Shown: in pieces, positions 1 through 6,299 of the stretch
Numbering within the stretch: the stretch's first letter is position 1
Layout: every line of letters starts with the position of its first letter
Assembly (NCBI GenBank): GCA_024409145.1
Contig: JAKSUF010000049.1
Coordinates: 1 to 8,962, forward strand
Direction: 5' to 3'
DNA length: 8,962 nt
Source of the DNA: an archaeon
GTDB taxonomy: Archaea > Methanobacteriota > Methanobacteria > Methanobacteriales > Methanobacteriaceae
Translations under genes and position numbers: made by a program
The notes under the pieces: model-generated
What the model was told of the DNA's origin: nothing
What the model saw: only the letters and a program-made list of their open reading frames with translations
The model's database searches: none

Positions 1-102
1 TAGTTTTATTCTTATTATTTTAATTCAATTTCTAAAATTTTGATTATAATTCTAATTTATATGAAAATATTTTTATTTTATATTTTACAAATACTATTAT
101 AT

Positions 103-127
103 TCAATGATGTCTTATTATTCATTGA
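103..127. promoter_or_regulatory. Upstream region of the RraA-like gene with a small inverted repeat
   Basis: The 160 bases before the RraA-like gene are almost pure A/T. An exact 7-base inverted repeat, TCAATGA at 103-109 and TCATTGA at 121-127, is separated by 11 bases. TATA-like stretches lie at about 52-60, 76-84 and 135-145; the last is too close to the start codon to serve a gene starting at 161, so a more upstream one would be used. The repeat could be an operator or a chance product of A/T richness. No upstream gene can be identified inside the window. Confidence 0.25.
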
Positions 128-160
128 TTTGTATATTTATATATTAATTGAGGTGTTAAT

Positions 161-922
161 TTGGCAAAAGGGAAAATAGATCCTATAAAATTAGTGAGAA
201 AATCATCAAATTCTAAAAAATTTGATAAGTTAGATTTTGAAGAATTAAATATTAAAAAAGATGATTTTTCAATTGATGATTTAAAGAATAATAAAAAGAA
301 TGAATCTAAATTTTTAAAATTAAAATCTGTGTTGGATTCTGTTTCATCTTGTCAAATTTCCGATGCTTCTAATCTTGTTTCTGGTCGTAGTGGAGTTATC
401 TCTGGATTAAAAGCAATGAATAGGAATAAAGTTTATGGTAGGATTGTTACAGCTAAAACTAATTGTGATGATTGGGGTACAAGTGTACTTGCTATGAATG
501 CTGCTGAAGAAGGTGATGTATTATTTATATATTGTTATGGAAAACCTGCTTCAGTTTGGGGAGAATTGGCTTCAACATCTTCTAAAGAATCTGGAATTGC
601 TGGAACTATTCTTTATGGTTATTCTAGAGATATGGATGCAATTATAGATTTGGATTATCCAGTTTATGCTTTAGATTTCTTACCTAATGCAGGCAAACCT
701 TTAGGTTTGGGTCAAATAAATATTGATATTGAGATAGACAATCAAATTATTCGTCCAGGAGATTTTATCTTTGGGGATGAAAGTGGTGTTGTTTTAGTTC
801 CTCAAGAATTATTTGTAGATATTATTATGGAAACTATTAAGATTAAAATCAAAGAAAATAATATTGTAAATCAACTTAAATCAGGTAAAACTTTAGCACA
901 AATAGTAGGTTTTGATGAATAA
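161..922 (+). CDS. RraA-like / class II aldolase-fold family protein with basic N-terminal extension
   Basis: This 253-residue protein belongs to the RraA family (older label: dimethylmenaquinone methyltransferase family), whose members include RNase E inhibitors and HMG/CHA-type class II aldolases. The conserved core spans about residues 55-250: ISDAS near 66-70, the CDDWG segment at 102-106, VWGELAS at 132-138, the family RD pair in GYSRD (R156, D157), NAGKP at 176-180 and the C-terminal PGDFIFGDESGVVLVP block at 199-214. R156/D157 match the substrate- and metal-binding Arg/Asp of the aldolase members, so enzyme activity is possible; the true substrate cannot be read from sequence. In many methanogens a related domain is fused to hexulose-6-phosphate synthase; no such fusion partner is present. 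Residues 1-50 are instead a Lys/Asp/Ser-rich extension. The start is TTG at 161, chosen because GAGGTG at 150-155 lies five bases before it. RNase E inhibition is unlikely to be its role in an archaeon. Confidence 0.85.
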   Translation: MAKGKIDPIKLVRKSSNSKKFDKLDFEELNIKKDDFSIDDLKNNKKNESKFLKLKSVLDSVSSCQISDASNLVSGRSGVISGLKAMNRNKVYGRIVTAKTNCDDWGTSVLAMNAAEEGDVLFIYCYGKPASVWGELASTSSKESGIAGTILYGYSRDMDAIIDLDYPVYALDFLPNAGKPLGLGQINIDIEIDNQIIRPGDFIFGDESGVVLVPQELFVDIIMETIKIKIKENNIVNQLKSGKTLAQIVGFDE

Positions 923-1233
923 TTATTGACATATTTGTTTATTTGGAATAATTATTTTGCTTTATTATAAGGAGGATAGTTATTTTTATTGATTTTTTAT
1001 TATTTTCTTATTTTTTATTTTTTATTTTTTTATTTAGTTTCTTTTGGTTTTTCTTTTTTAATTCTTTATTTTTTAGTAATTCTTATAATTTAGTCTTATG
1101 CTTATTTTGGCTATTGTTTATTAATTTTTTAAGAGGTTCTGTTTTGATTGTTAATATATGTCATTTTTCAGATTTTTTTTAAATAATTTTATGTTTTTCG
1201 TTTTAGTTATTTCATTATCTTTAAATATGGGAT
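923..1233 (+). other. T-rich intergenic spacer with an orphan Shine-Dalgarno sequence
   Basis: This stretch between the RraA-like gene and gar1 is dominated by T-tracts on the + strand, which could terminate transcription of the RraA-like gene. TAAGGAGGA, a near-perfect archaeal Shine-Dalgarno, lies at 968-976. No ATG or GTG follows at normal spacing. A TTG at 989 (13 bases after GGAGG) opens 34 hydrophobic codons ending at 1093, and a second frame is open from the Shine-Dalgarno to a TAA at 1180-1182 but lacks a standard start. T-rich DNA stays open by chance in several frames, so no gene is called. No tRNA-like or stable RNA structure was recognised. Confidence 0.5.
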
Positions 1234-1297
1234 TTAAATTTATATATAAATGTACCGTAACATTTATATATTAGTTAGTATATTATATATAATGTAC
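1234..1297 (+). promoter_or_regulatory. gar1-tfb promoter region with TATA elements and a perfect dyad
   Basis: Three TATA-like elements lie upstream of gar1: TTTATATA at 1239-1246 and 1263-1270, and a TATTATATATA run at 1281-1291. The arms ATATATAAATGT (1242-1253) and ACATTTATATAT (1260-1271) are exact reverse complements, 12 bases each, around the six-base spacer ACCGTA. A third near-copy, ATATATAATGTAC, lies at 1285-1297, with one A fewer than the first copy (1242-1255), about 43 bases downstream. With initiation about 25 bases after a TATA box, the third element would give a very short leader before the ATG at 1325. A factor bound to the dyad would cover the first two TATA boxes. The promoter is likely; operator function is inferred. 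Confidence 0.6.
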
Positions 1298-1324
1298 TAT
1301 CATCTAATATTAAATTACTAGTTT

Positions 1325-1798
1325 ATGAGTGTTTTTATGAAAGTTTTAGGGAATATTTTACATCTTGCTGGTTCTGGAAAATTAATTGTTAAAGTATCTA
1401 ATACTCCTCCTGCAGGTTCTTTTGTTTTTACTAATGATAAAAATAAAATTGGAAGAGTTGGTGGAATTTTTGGACCAGTTAAAAATCCTTATGTTTCTAT
1501 AAATCTTTATAAGTCAGTTAATAGACGAGATTTAGAAAATAGATGTGGTGAAAAACTTTTTGTTTCTACAAAATCTGAGAATGAAAGATTTAAAAAATCT
1601 AATTCTAAGAAATCTGGTTCTAGAAAGTCTAATTATGATAAGCATAATTCTAAGAAGTCAGGTTCTAAGAAATCTAATTCTCGAAAATTTGATAAAAATT
1701 CTAAAAAGTCAAATAAAAACAAAAGAAACAAAAATAAACGAATTAATAAGTCTTCTAGAAAAAGTAGAAGGAATAAATCTTTTAAAAATAAAAATTAA
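1325..1798 (+). CDS. gar1: H/ACA RNA-protein complex component Gar1 with long basic tail
   Basis: Gar1 is a core protein of the H/ACA guide RNP, which converts selected uridines of rRNA to pseudouridine together with Cbf5, Nop10 and L7Ae. Residues 5-83 form the Gar1/Naf1 beta-barrel: MKVLGNILHLAGSGKLIVK at the N-terminus, then the GRVGGIFGPVKNPYVSI core at about 43-59 and a GEKLFV strand at 75-80. Archaeal Gar1 is usually a bare core of roughly 75-100 residues; this one has 157. Residues 84-157 are a Lys/Ser/Asn/Arg-rich tail, probably disordered and RNA-binding, which includes seven pentapeptide units of the form KKSNS. The tail resembles in charge, but not in sequence, the Gly/Arg-rich tails of eukaryotic GAR1. 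ATG 1325 gives the longest protein; ATG 1337 (Met5) fits the family N-terminus equally well. Neither has a Shine-Dalgarno, so translation from a short leader is likely. The next gene, tfb, follows closely, a pairing I recall from other euryarchaea. Confidence 0.88.
   Translation: MSVFMKVLGNILHLAGSGKLIVKVSNTPPAGSFVFTNDKNKIGRVGGIFGPVKNPYVSINLYKSVNRRDLENRCGEKLFVSTKSENERFKKSNSKKSGSRKSNYDKHNSKKSGSKKSNSRKFDKNSKKSNKNKRNKNKRINKSSRKSRRNKSFKNKN
1592..1696 (+). repeat. 15-bp imperfect tandem repeat encoding KKSNS-type pentapeptides in Gar1
   Basis: Seven consecutive 15-base units encode residues 90-124 of Gar1: KKSNS, KKSGS, RKSNY, DKHNS, KKSGS, KKSNS and RKFDK. The first, second, fifth and sixth units are closest to each other, while the third, fourth and seventh have diverged. 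The register is exact over 105 bases, with no insertions, which suggests growth by tandem duplication followed by drift. Copy number may vary between strains. Confidence 0.75.
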
Positions 1799-1888
1799 GA
1801 ATAAATGGAGAGGATAGCACGGCAAGAGAATCCCAAATGGGGGCTCCAAATGGGGCTTATCAAAATAAAATCTCTCAAAAAGAGATGA
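1799..1888 (+). promoter_or_regulatory. GC-rich structured leader of tfb with a possible coupled upstream ORF
   Basis: Between the gar1 stop and the TFB zinc ribbon the DNA becomes unusually G/C-rich. GGAGAGG at 1807-1813 is a good Shine-Dalgarno. A near-exact tandem duplication, CCAAATGGGGGCT (1833-1845) and CCAAATGGGGCT (1846-1857), can form competing CCC/GGG hairpins, and TCTCT-CAAAA-AGAGA (1871-1885) forms a short stem-loop next to ATG codons at 1885 and 1888. A 27-codon frame from ATG 1805 ends at TGA 1886-1888, overlapping those ATGs in the ATGATG arrangement typical of translational coupling. These elements could control TFB synthesis; this is inference from sequence layout only. Confidence 0.4.
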
Positions 1889-2820
1889 TGCAACGCGATG
1901 TTTCTGCTACTGCAAAACAAACTAAATGTCCAGATTGTGGATCTGAAGATTTAATTGGAGATTTCGAGAGAGCAGAAGTTGTTTGTGCTAACTGTGGTTT
2001 AGTTATTGATGAAAATCTTGTAGATATGGGTCCAGAATGGAGAGCATTCGACCATGAACAAAGAGATAAACGTACTAGGGTTGGTGCTCCAATCACTTAT
2101 ACCATCCACGATAAAGGTTTAAGTACTATGATTGATTGGAGAAACAAGGATATTTATGGAAGAGATATTCCTGCAAGAAACAGGGCTCAATGGTATAGGC
2201 TTAGAAAATGGCAAAGAAAAATTAGGATTTCTGGTGCAACAGAACGTAATTTAGCATTTGCATTAAGTGAATTAGATCGTGATTCTTCTAGATTGGGCCT
2301 TCCAAGAAGTGTTAGAGAAGCAGCTTCTGTTATTTATAGAAGTGCTGTAGAAAATAAACTTATTCGTGGTAGAAGTATTGAAGGTGTTGTTGCTGCATCA
2401 TTATATGCTGCATGTAGACAGTGTAAAGTTCCTCGTACTTTAGATGAAATTGCAGAAGTTTCTCGTGTAACTAAAAAAGAAGTTGGTAGAACTTATAGGT
2501 TCTTAACTCGTGAATTAAATATTAAGTTACCTCCTACATCTCCTGTTGATTATGTTCCAAGATTTGCAAGTGAATTAGGTTTATCTGGTGAAGTTCAATC
2601 AAAATCTATTGAGATAATTGAAAAAGCAATGGAAAAAGGTTTAACTTCTGGTAGGGGACCTACTGGTGTAGCTGCTGCTGCATTATATATTGCATCTGTT
2701 CTCTTAGGTGAACGTAAAACTCAAAGAGATGTTGCAGAAATTGCTGGTGTAACTGAAGTTACCATTAGAAATAGGTATAAAGAGCTTACAGAGCAACTTG
2801 AAATGGGTGTTACTTTATAA
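1837..2820 (+). CDS. tfb: Transcription initiation factor B (archaeal TFIIB homologue)
   Basis: TFB binds the TBP-TATA complex, reads the BRE upstream of the TATA box and recruits RNA polymerase to start transcription. Counting from ATG 1837, the N-terminal zinc ribbon uses C31-x2-C34 and C50-x2-C53; the B-reader/linker region follows at about 66-115 (GPEWRAFDHEQRDKRTRVGAP and onward). Two cyclin folds occupy about 130-225 and 230-320, and the second ends in a helix-turn-helix (about 296-318) that contacts the BRE. All key elements are intact, and no intein interrupts the gene. The N-terminus is uncertain. ATG 1837 lies 23 bases after the Shine-Dalgarno at 1807-1813, too far for normal use. 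ATG 1885 or 1888 gives the more usual short lead to the zinc ribbon. An in-frame ACG at 1819 sits at ideal spacing. The gene follows gar1 by 38 bases and is probably co-transcribed with it. Confidence 0.95.
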   Translation: MGAPNGAYQNKISQKEMMQRDVSATAKQTKCPDCGSEDLIGDFERAEVVCANCGLVIDENLVDMGPEWRAFDHEQRDKRTRVGAPITYTIHDKGLSTMIDWRNKDIYGRDIPARNRAQWYRLRKWQRKIRISGATERNLAFALSELDRDSSRLGLPRSVREAASVIYRSAVENKLIRGRSIEGVVAASLYAACRQCKVPRTLDEIAEVSRVTKKEVGRTYRFLTRELNIKLPPTSPVDYVPRFASELGLSGEVQSKSIEIIEKAMEKGLTSGRGPTGVAAAALYIASVLLGERKTQRDVAEIAGVTEVTIRNRYKELTEQLEMGVTL

Positions 2821-2824
2821 TACT

Positions 2825-2880
2825 CTTTTAACTTTTTCTTTTTTTAATTTTTTTCTTGTTTTTTGTGTTTCTTTTTTTAG
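2825..2880 (+). terminator. Oligo-T terminator after tfb
   Basis: Directly after the tfb stop the + strand carries several runs of five to seven T within 56 bases, with no strong hairpin. Archaeal transcription ends at such T-tracts on the coding strand without needing a stem-loop. The rest of the convergent gap up to 2956 is A/T-rich and holds only a small tandem copy of ATATTCTC (2932-2947). No comparable T-tract exists for the opposite-strand glycosyltransferase gene that ends at 2957. Confidence 0.6.
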
Positions 2881-2956
2881 TATTTGTATAAAAGTTTAAT
2901 TTTGTCTTTTTTATAATTTTATTATCTTTTTATATTCTCATATTCTCATAGTGTTA

Positions 2957-4852
2957 TTACCATTCTTTGGAATATTTCTGAATACTTTCTTCAATATCTT
3001 TTAATATAGATTCATTATTTGTTCTTGGGACAGATTTAAGGTTGTTTTTATAGATATCTAAGTTTTTAATAAATGATTTTATATATTGTCCTTTTAAACT
3101 TTTGTGCATTTCTCCATAACCTAATTTTTCAACATAGAATCCATTTAATATTTGTTCAAAATTTTTTAAAGCAGGAGTTGAATATATTGGTTTTTTGAGA
3201 TATATTGATTCACTAATCATTGTAAATCCACCATTAGCAATCACTGCTTTTGCAGTTCTCATATCTTCATATATTTGATCTTCATTAAATTCTCTATATG
3301 TTAAATTTTTATCAATCTCTTTTTTATTGAATCCATAAACAATGAATTTTTCATCAATTTCTTTTAATTCTTCCATTAAATTTAAGCTTGATGCACTTGT
3401 TTGATAAACTAAAATATGTTCGCCATCTTCAGGTTCTAAATTTAATATTTTTTCTCTAAGTACTGGTGGATGAATTGCACTTTTATTTGGATGTTTTAAT
3501 GGAGGGTAAAAGAAACTAGTCATAATATATCTTTCTGGTCTTAAGATATATCCTCTTGCAACAGCCTTTGCAGTTATCATATCTACTCTATGATTTTCAG
3601 GATATTCATAATCAGTTTCTGCAAGCATATGGATATTATCCACACTTATTAATGGGATTTTTAAAAGATTGCTTAAAATACTTGAGTAATTTTCAAAATC
3701 AGATATTATAATATTTGGTTTTATTTTTTTAGCTTTTTTATATAAAACACTATATCCTTCTTTCATATTTGTTGGATTTGCTTTTAATGCTTTAAAAAAT
3801 GTTTTTTTAGTTCTAACTACATTATTCTCATAAACTGTATTTAATCCTCCAATTTCAAAGACATTATCAAATTTACTATCTAAGTATTTATATGCTCTTT
3901 CACTTGAGAATATATAAACATCATGTTTTTTAGTTAATTCTTCTAATATAACTCCACTTCTTATTGCATGTCCCATACCCTCTCCACATACTGAATAAAA
4001 TATTTTTTTACGTTCAGAATTTTTTGATTGGGTTTTTGAAGGATTTAAGTTTATTATTTCTTCTTTATTTTCTTCTATTGGGTTTTCTGTTTTTAATGAA
4101 TTATCTTCATCTAAACTTTCTAATAAATTCTTTTCTTTTGAATCTATTATTGCATCATGACCAAAACCATAACCTAAATCTTCAGCACTAGTTCTTTTTC
4201 CTCTAAAATCATTGTATGTGCTTTTCCCATATTGTTTTAAAAGAGTATATAATCCTTCTTCTTCGAGCCTTCTTGTTGAAACTCCTACTTTTGCATTTCT
4301 AAGTACTTTGAAATTTTCAATCTTAGATAAACGTTCAATATAATCAGTATCTTCTCCAAAAGTTAACTTTTCATCGAATCCATCTAATTCATTATGTAAA
4401 GATCTTTTAGCTATTATTCCATAACATCCTGCTCCATGGGGTTTAATATTTTCAACAGCTATCATAAACCAATTAGCTAAATCATGGAGAATTATATCTC
4501 TTGTTTTTTCAGATAATGGGGTCATTTGGGTAATTGCAATTCCTAATTTTTTTTCTTCAAATTCTTTTACAACATTTTTAAGATAATGTGGTGTAAGTTC
4601 TAAATCAGAATCTAAAAATAAAAGTAAATCTCCTTTAGCTACTTTCGCACCAGCATTCCTTCCAATGCCAGGTAATCCTCCTTCAACTACAGTAGCTCCA
4701 TATTCAGTAGCTATTTCTCTTGTTCTATCTACAGAATTAGCATCAGCTATTATAACTTCATAGTCTGTGTAGTCTTGTTTTTGAATACTGTTTAATAATT
4801 GTGGCAAGTATTCTTCTTCATTGTAAGTTGGTATAATTATACTTATTTTCAT
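2957..4852 (-). CDS. Two-domain glycosyltransferase: GT2 (GT-A) fused to an MJ1255-like GT-B domain
   Basis: This 631-residue protein joins two glycosyltransferase modules. Residues 1 to about 230 form a family 2 domain of the GT-A fold: PTYNEEE at 8-14, ADANSVDRT at 36-44, the metal-binding DSD at 81-83 and the ED pair in FGEDTD (E167, D168), which supplies the probable catalytic base. Residues about 234-284 are an acidic, Asn/Lys-rich linker. Residues 284-631 resemble the MJ1255/TIGR00661 group of GT-B enzymes, related to MurG-like transferases: VCGEGMGHAIRS at 288-299, an ANGG motif at 539-542 followed by E548, and KKP at 553-555. No membrane span is evident, so it probably acts at the cytoplasmic face on nucleotide-sugar donors, perhaps for cell-wall polymer, glycolipid or surface glycan. 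The acceptor is unknown. The start at 4852 is supported by AGAAGGT (4861-4867) on the minus strand, eight bases upstream. Confidence 0.85.
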   Translation of the reverse strand: MKISIIIPTYNEEEYLPQLLNSIQKQDYTDYEVIIADANSVDRTREIATEYGATVVEGGLPGIGRNAGAKVAKGDLLLFLDSDLELTPHYLKNVVKEFEEKKLGIAITQMTPLSEKTRDIILHDLANWFMIAVENIKPHGAGCYGIIAKRSLHNELDGFDEKLTFGEDTDYIERLSKIENFKVLRNAKVGVSTRRLEEEGLYTLLKQYGKSTYNDFRGKRTSAEDLGYGFGHDAIIDSKEKNLLESLDEDNSLKTENPIEENKEEIINLNPSKTQSKNSERKKIFYSVCGEGMGHAIRSGVILEELTKKHDVYIFSSERAYKYLDSKFDNVFEIGGLNTVYENNVVRTKKTFFKALKANPTNMKEGYSVLYKKAKKIKPNIIISDFENYSSILSNLLKIPLISVDNIHMLAETDYEYPENHRVDMITAKAVARGYILRPERYIMTSFFYPPLKHPNKSAIHPPVLREKILNLEPEDGEHILVYQTSASSLNLMEELKEIDEKFIVYGFNKKEIDKNLTYREFNEDQIYEDMRTAKAVIANGGFTMISESIYLKKPIYSTPALKNFEQILNGFYVEKLGYGEMHKSLKGQYIKSFIKNLDIYKNNLKSVPRTNNESILKDIEESIQKYSKEW

Positions 4853-5016
4853 TTGAACTTACCTTCTTGTTTTTTTATTTTTTTTAAAAGCGGATTGCAT
4901 ATTTTTTAATTTTTTTATAGAATTGTGTTTTTCTTTTCTATTTCTTAATAGGTATAATTTTTTATTTTTATTTTTAAATACTGTTTATTACGTACTCTTT
5001 ATTAAGCATTGTTTAT
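4853..5016 (-). other. A/T-rich gap between two minus-strand genes
   Basis: This gap separates the membrane protein gene (upstream) from the glycosyltransferase gene. Its + strand is T-rich, so the transcribed sense strand is A-rich and contains no T-tract terminator for the membrane protein gene. A weak TATA-like TATAAAAA (minus strand, about 4911-4918) could drive the glycosyltransferase gene. The Shine-Dalgarno of that gene is at 4861-4867. Nothing else is recognisable. Confidence 0.35.
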
Positions 5017-6153
5017 TTAATCTAAGGAATCTATTGGTGTAGTTTTATTTAAGTATGAATTAAAGTTCCAACTTAAAGAATAACAATCACATTTTCCTTC
5101 AAGCGTTCTACCTAAGCTATTTAATAATTCCATTTCATTATATTCATTTGAAATCAAAACTTTTGTTTTATTTTGAGTCTCAGTTATATTTAATATATTG
5201 TATTCACTTAAATCTATATTTTTATCTGCGTCCCATATATTAACTTCATAACATTCATCATAAGCACCGAAAATTGCTATCGAGAATCTTAAAATAATAA
5301 TAAGTATTAAGATTATATGAGGAATACAAATTTTTATAAAATGTTTTTTATCTTTTTTAAATTTAGCTATTGACTTAAATGAATTAGTTGATTCGATATG
5401 ATTATATTTTGAAATAATCCAATCACTTATTTGGTTAAGAATGTGCTCATTAAATATAATTACTAAAATACCATAAATTCCACCAATTGTAGGTGTTGCG
5501 AATAGTCCACCATCCATTAGTCCAATAATTCCTATGGTTATAGATAATGCTAATATTATTCTTGATAAAAATTTACGTTTTTGAATAGATACAATCAATA
5601 TAGCATAAATTATTGGGATTAATATGAATATATATTCAATAATTTTGGGAGTATATTGTGCAAGTGAACTTCCAGTGTGAACTCCTGAAGGAATATAATT
5701 AAGAATATTTCCTATTATCAAACCAAGAATTGATTTATATAAATGGGAATGTAAAATACTTGTTGTAGTTAAACTAGGTTTCATAGAAACAAAAATTGTA
5801 TTTAAACTAAGTCCTAAATTTATTCTTAAATAAACTTCAACAAGTAATCCAATAATTGATAATAATATAAGTAATACTAATCCTATTTTTAGATAAAAAT
5901 TCTTATTTTTTAAATATTTTGAAATTTTTAATGAATTAAGTTTATTAAATATTTTATCATTATCACATATTGTAGATAAAATTAGAGTAATTCCAAGTAA
6001 TACAAAGAATAATATGTCTTTTCCCTTAGATGATCCCATAAGTAATGGTTGTGTAAGTGGTCTGATAAATTTATCTAAATCACTTGGTAAAAATAGAATT
6101 ATTCCAAGAATAATCATCAATATTCCTATTAAATGGTATTTATCAAATTTCAT
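5017..6153 (-). CDS. Multi-spanning membrane protein of unknown function
   Basis: I do not recognise a family for this 378-residue protein. Hydrophobic segments suggest about seven to eight membrane spans: about 7-23, 47-63, 88-107, 140-154, 170-190, 196-213, 220-236 and 274-296. The segment at 124-169, containing HSH (135-137) and an SGVHTGSSLAQYTP stretch, has a polar, conserved-looking character inside an otherwise greasy protein and could be a functional site. The tail after the last span (about 298-378) is soluble, has a CDC motif (C355, C357) and three NxT sequons at N322, N328 and N369, which would suit archaeal N-glycosylation if the tail lies outside the cell. The start at 6153 has a weak Shine-Dalgarno-like GTAGGG on the minus strand. 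It is 164 bases upstream of the glycosyltransferase gene on the same strand; a shared envelope role is possible but unproven. Confidence 0.75.
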   Translation of the reverse strand: MKFDKYHLIGILMIILGIILFLPSDLDKFIRPLTQPLLMGSSKGKDILFFVLLGITLILSTICDNDKIFNKLNSLKISKYLKNKNFYLKIGLVLLILLSIIGLLVEVYLRINLGLSLNTIFVSMKPSLTTTSILHSHLYKSILGLIIGNILNYIPSGVHTGSSLAQYTPKIIEYIFILIPIIYAILIVSIQKRKFLSRIILALSITIGIIGLMDGGLFATPTIGGIYGILVIIFNEHILNQISDWIISKYNHIESTNSFKSIAKFKKDKKHFIKICIPHIILILIIILRFSIAIFGAYDECYEVNIWDADKNIDLSEYNILNITETQNKTKVLISNEYNEMELLNSLGRTLEGKCDCYSLSWNFNSYLNKTTPIDSLD

Positions 6154-6290
6154 TTTTAGCCCTACTTGTTTTCATTATTATACTTTTTAATAATATAATT
6201 TCAATATTATATTTTTCAAATATTATATCTTAATTAAATATTTATATTTAACTTGATATATATGTATTATAATTATTTAATTCATAAGTT
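6154..6290. promoter_or_regulatory. Divergent promoter region between the membrane protein and the TSUP permease
   Basis: The genes on either side are transcribed away from each other, so both promoters must lie here. For the permease, TATA candidates are TTTATATT at about 6241-6248 and GATATATA at 6255-6262 on the + strand. For the membrane protein, AAATATAAT on the minus strand at about 6207-6215 is a candidate. A direct repeat, TCAATATTATAT (6201-6212) and TCAAATATTATAT (6216-6228), and an 8-base inverted repeat AATATAAT (6192-6199) with ATTATATT (6206-6213) overlap the minus-strand TATA candidate. The sequence is nearly pure A/T, so chance repeats are expected. Confidence 0.5.
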
Positions 6291-6299
6291 GTGGTTTTA

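Noticed and set aside
161..922. Hexulose-6-phosphate synthase/RraA fusion
   Set aside because: The protein has no TIM-barrel synthase domain; only the RraA-like core and a short basic extension are present.
1158..1274. 38-codon hydrophobic frame starting at ATG 1158
   Set aside because: There is no Shine-Dalgarno at useful distance, composition is driven by T-tracts, and it runs through the gar1 promoter dyad.
1545..1817. Open frame of 90 codons overlapping gar1 in another frame
   Set aside because: It is a by-product of the Lys/Ser/Asn repeat composition of gar1; the gar1 frame shows a clear family match and this one does not.
1875..2096. Minus-strand frame opposite the start of tfb
   Set aside because: It is antisense to strongly conserved TFB sequence, with no family resemblance of its own.
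2932..2947. Tandem ATATTCTC repeat beside the glycosyltransferase 3' end
   Set aside because: Only two short copies; simple slippage in low-complexity DNA is enough to explain it.
3964..4191. Plus-strand frame opposite the glycosyltransferase linker
   Set aside because: It is a Leu/Phe/Asn-rich shadow of the low-complexity acidic linker; no ribosome binding site or known motif.
4870..4990. T-tracts as a terminator for the gene at 5017-6153
   Set aside because: The tracts are on the + strand, while the gene is on the minus strand, so they are A-tracts in its transcript.
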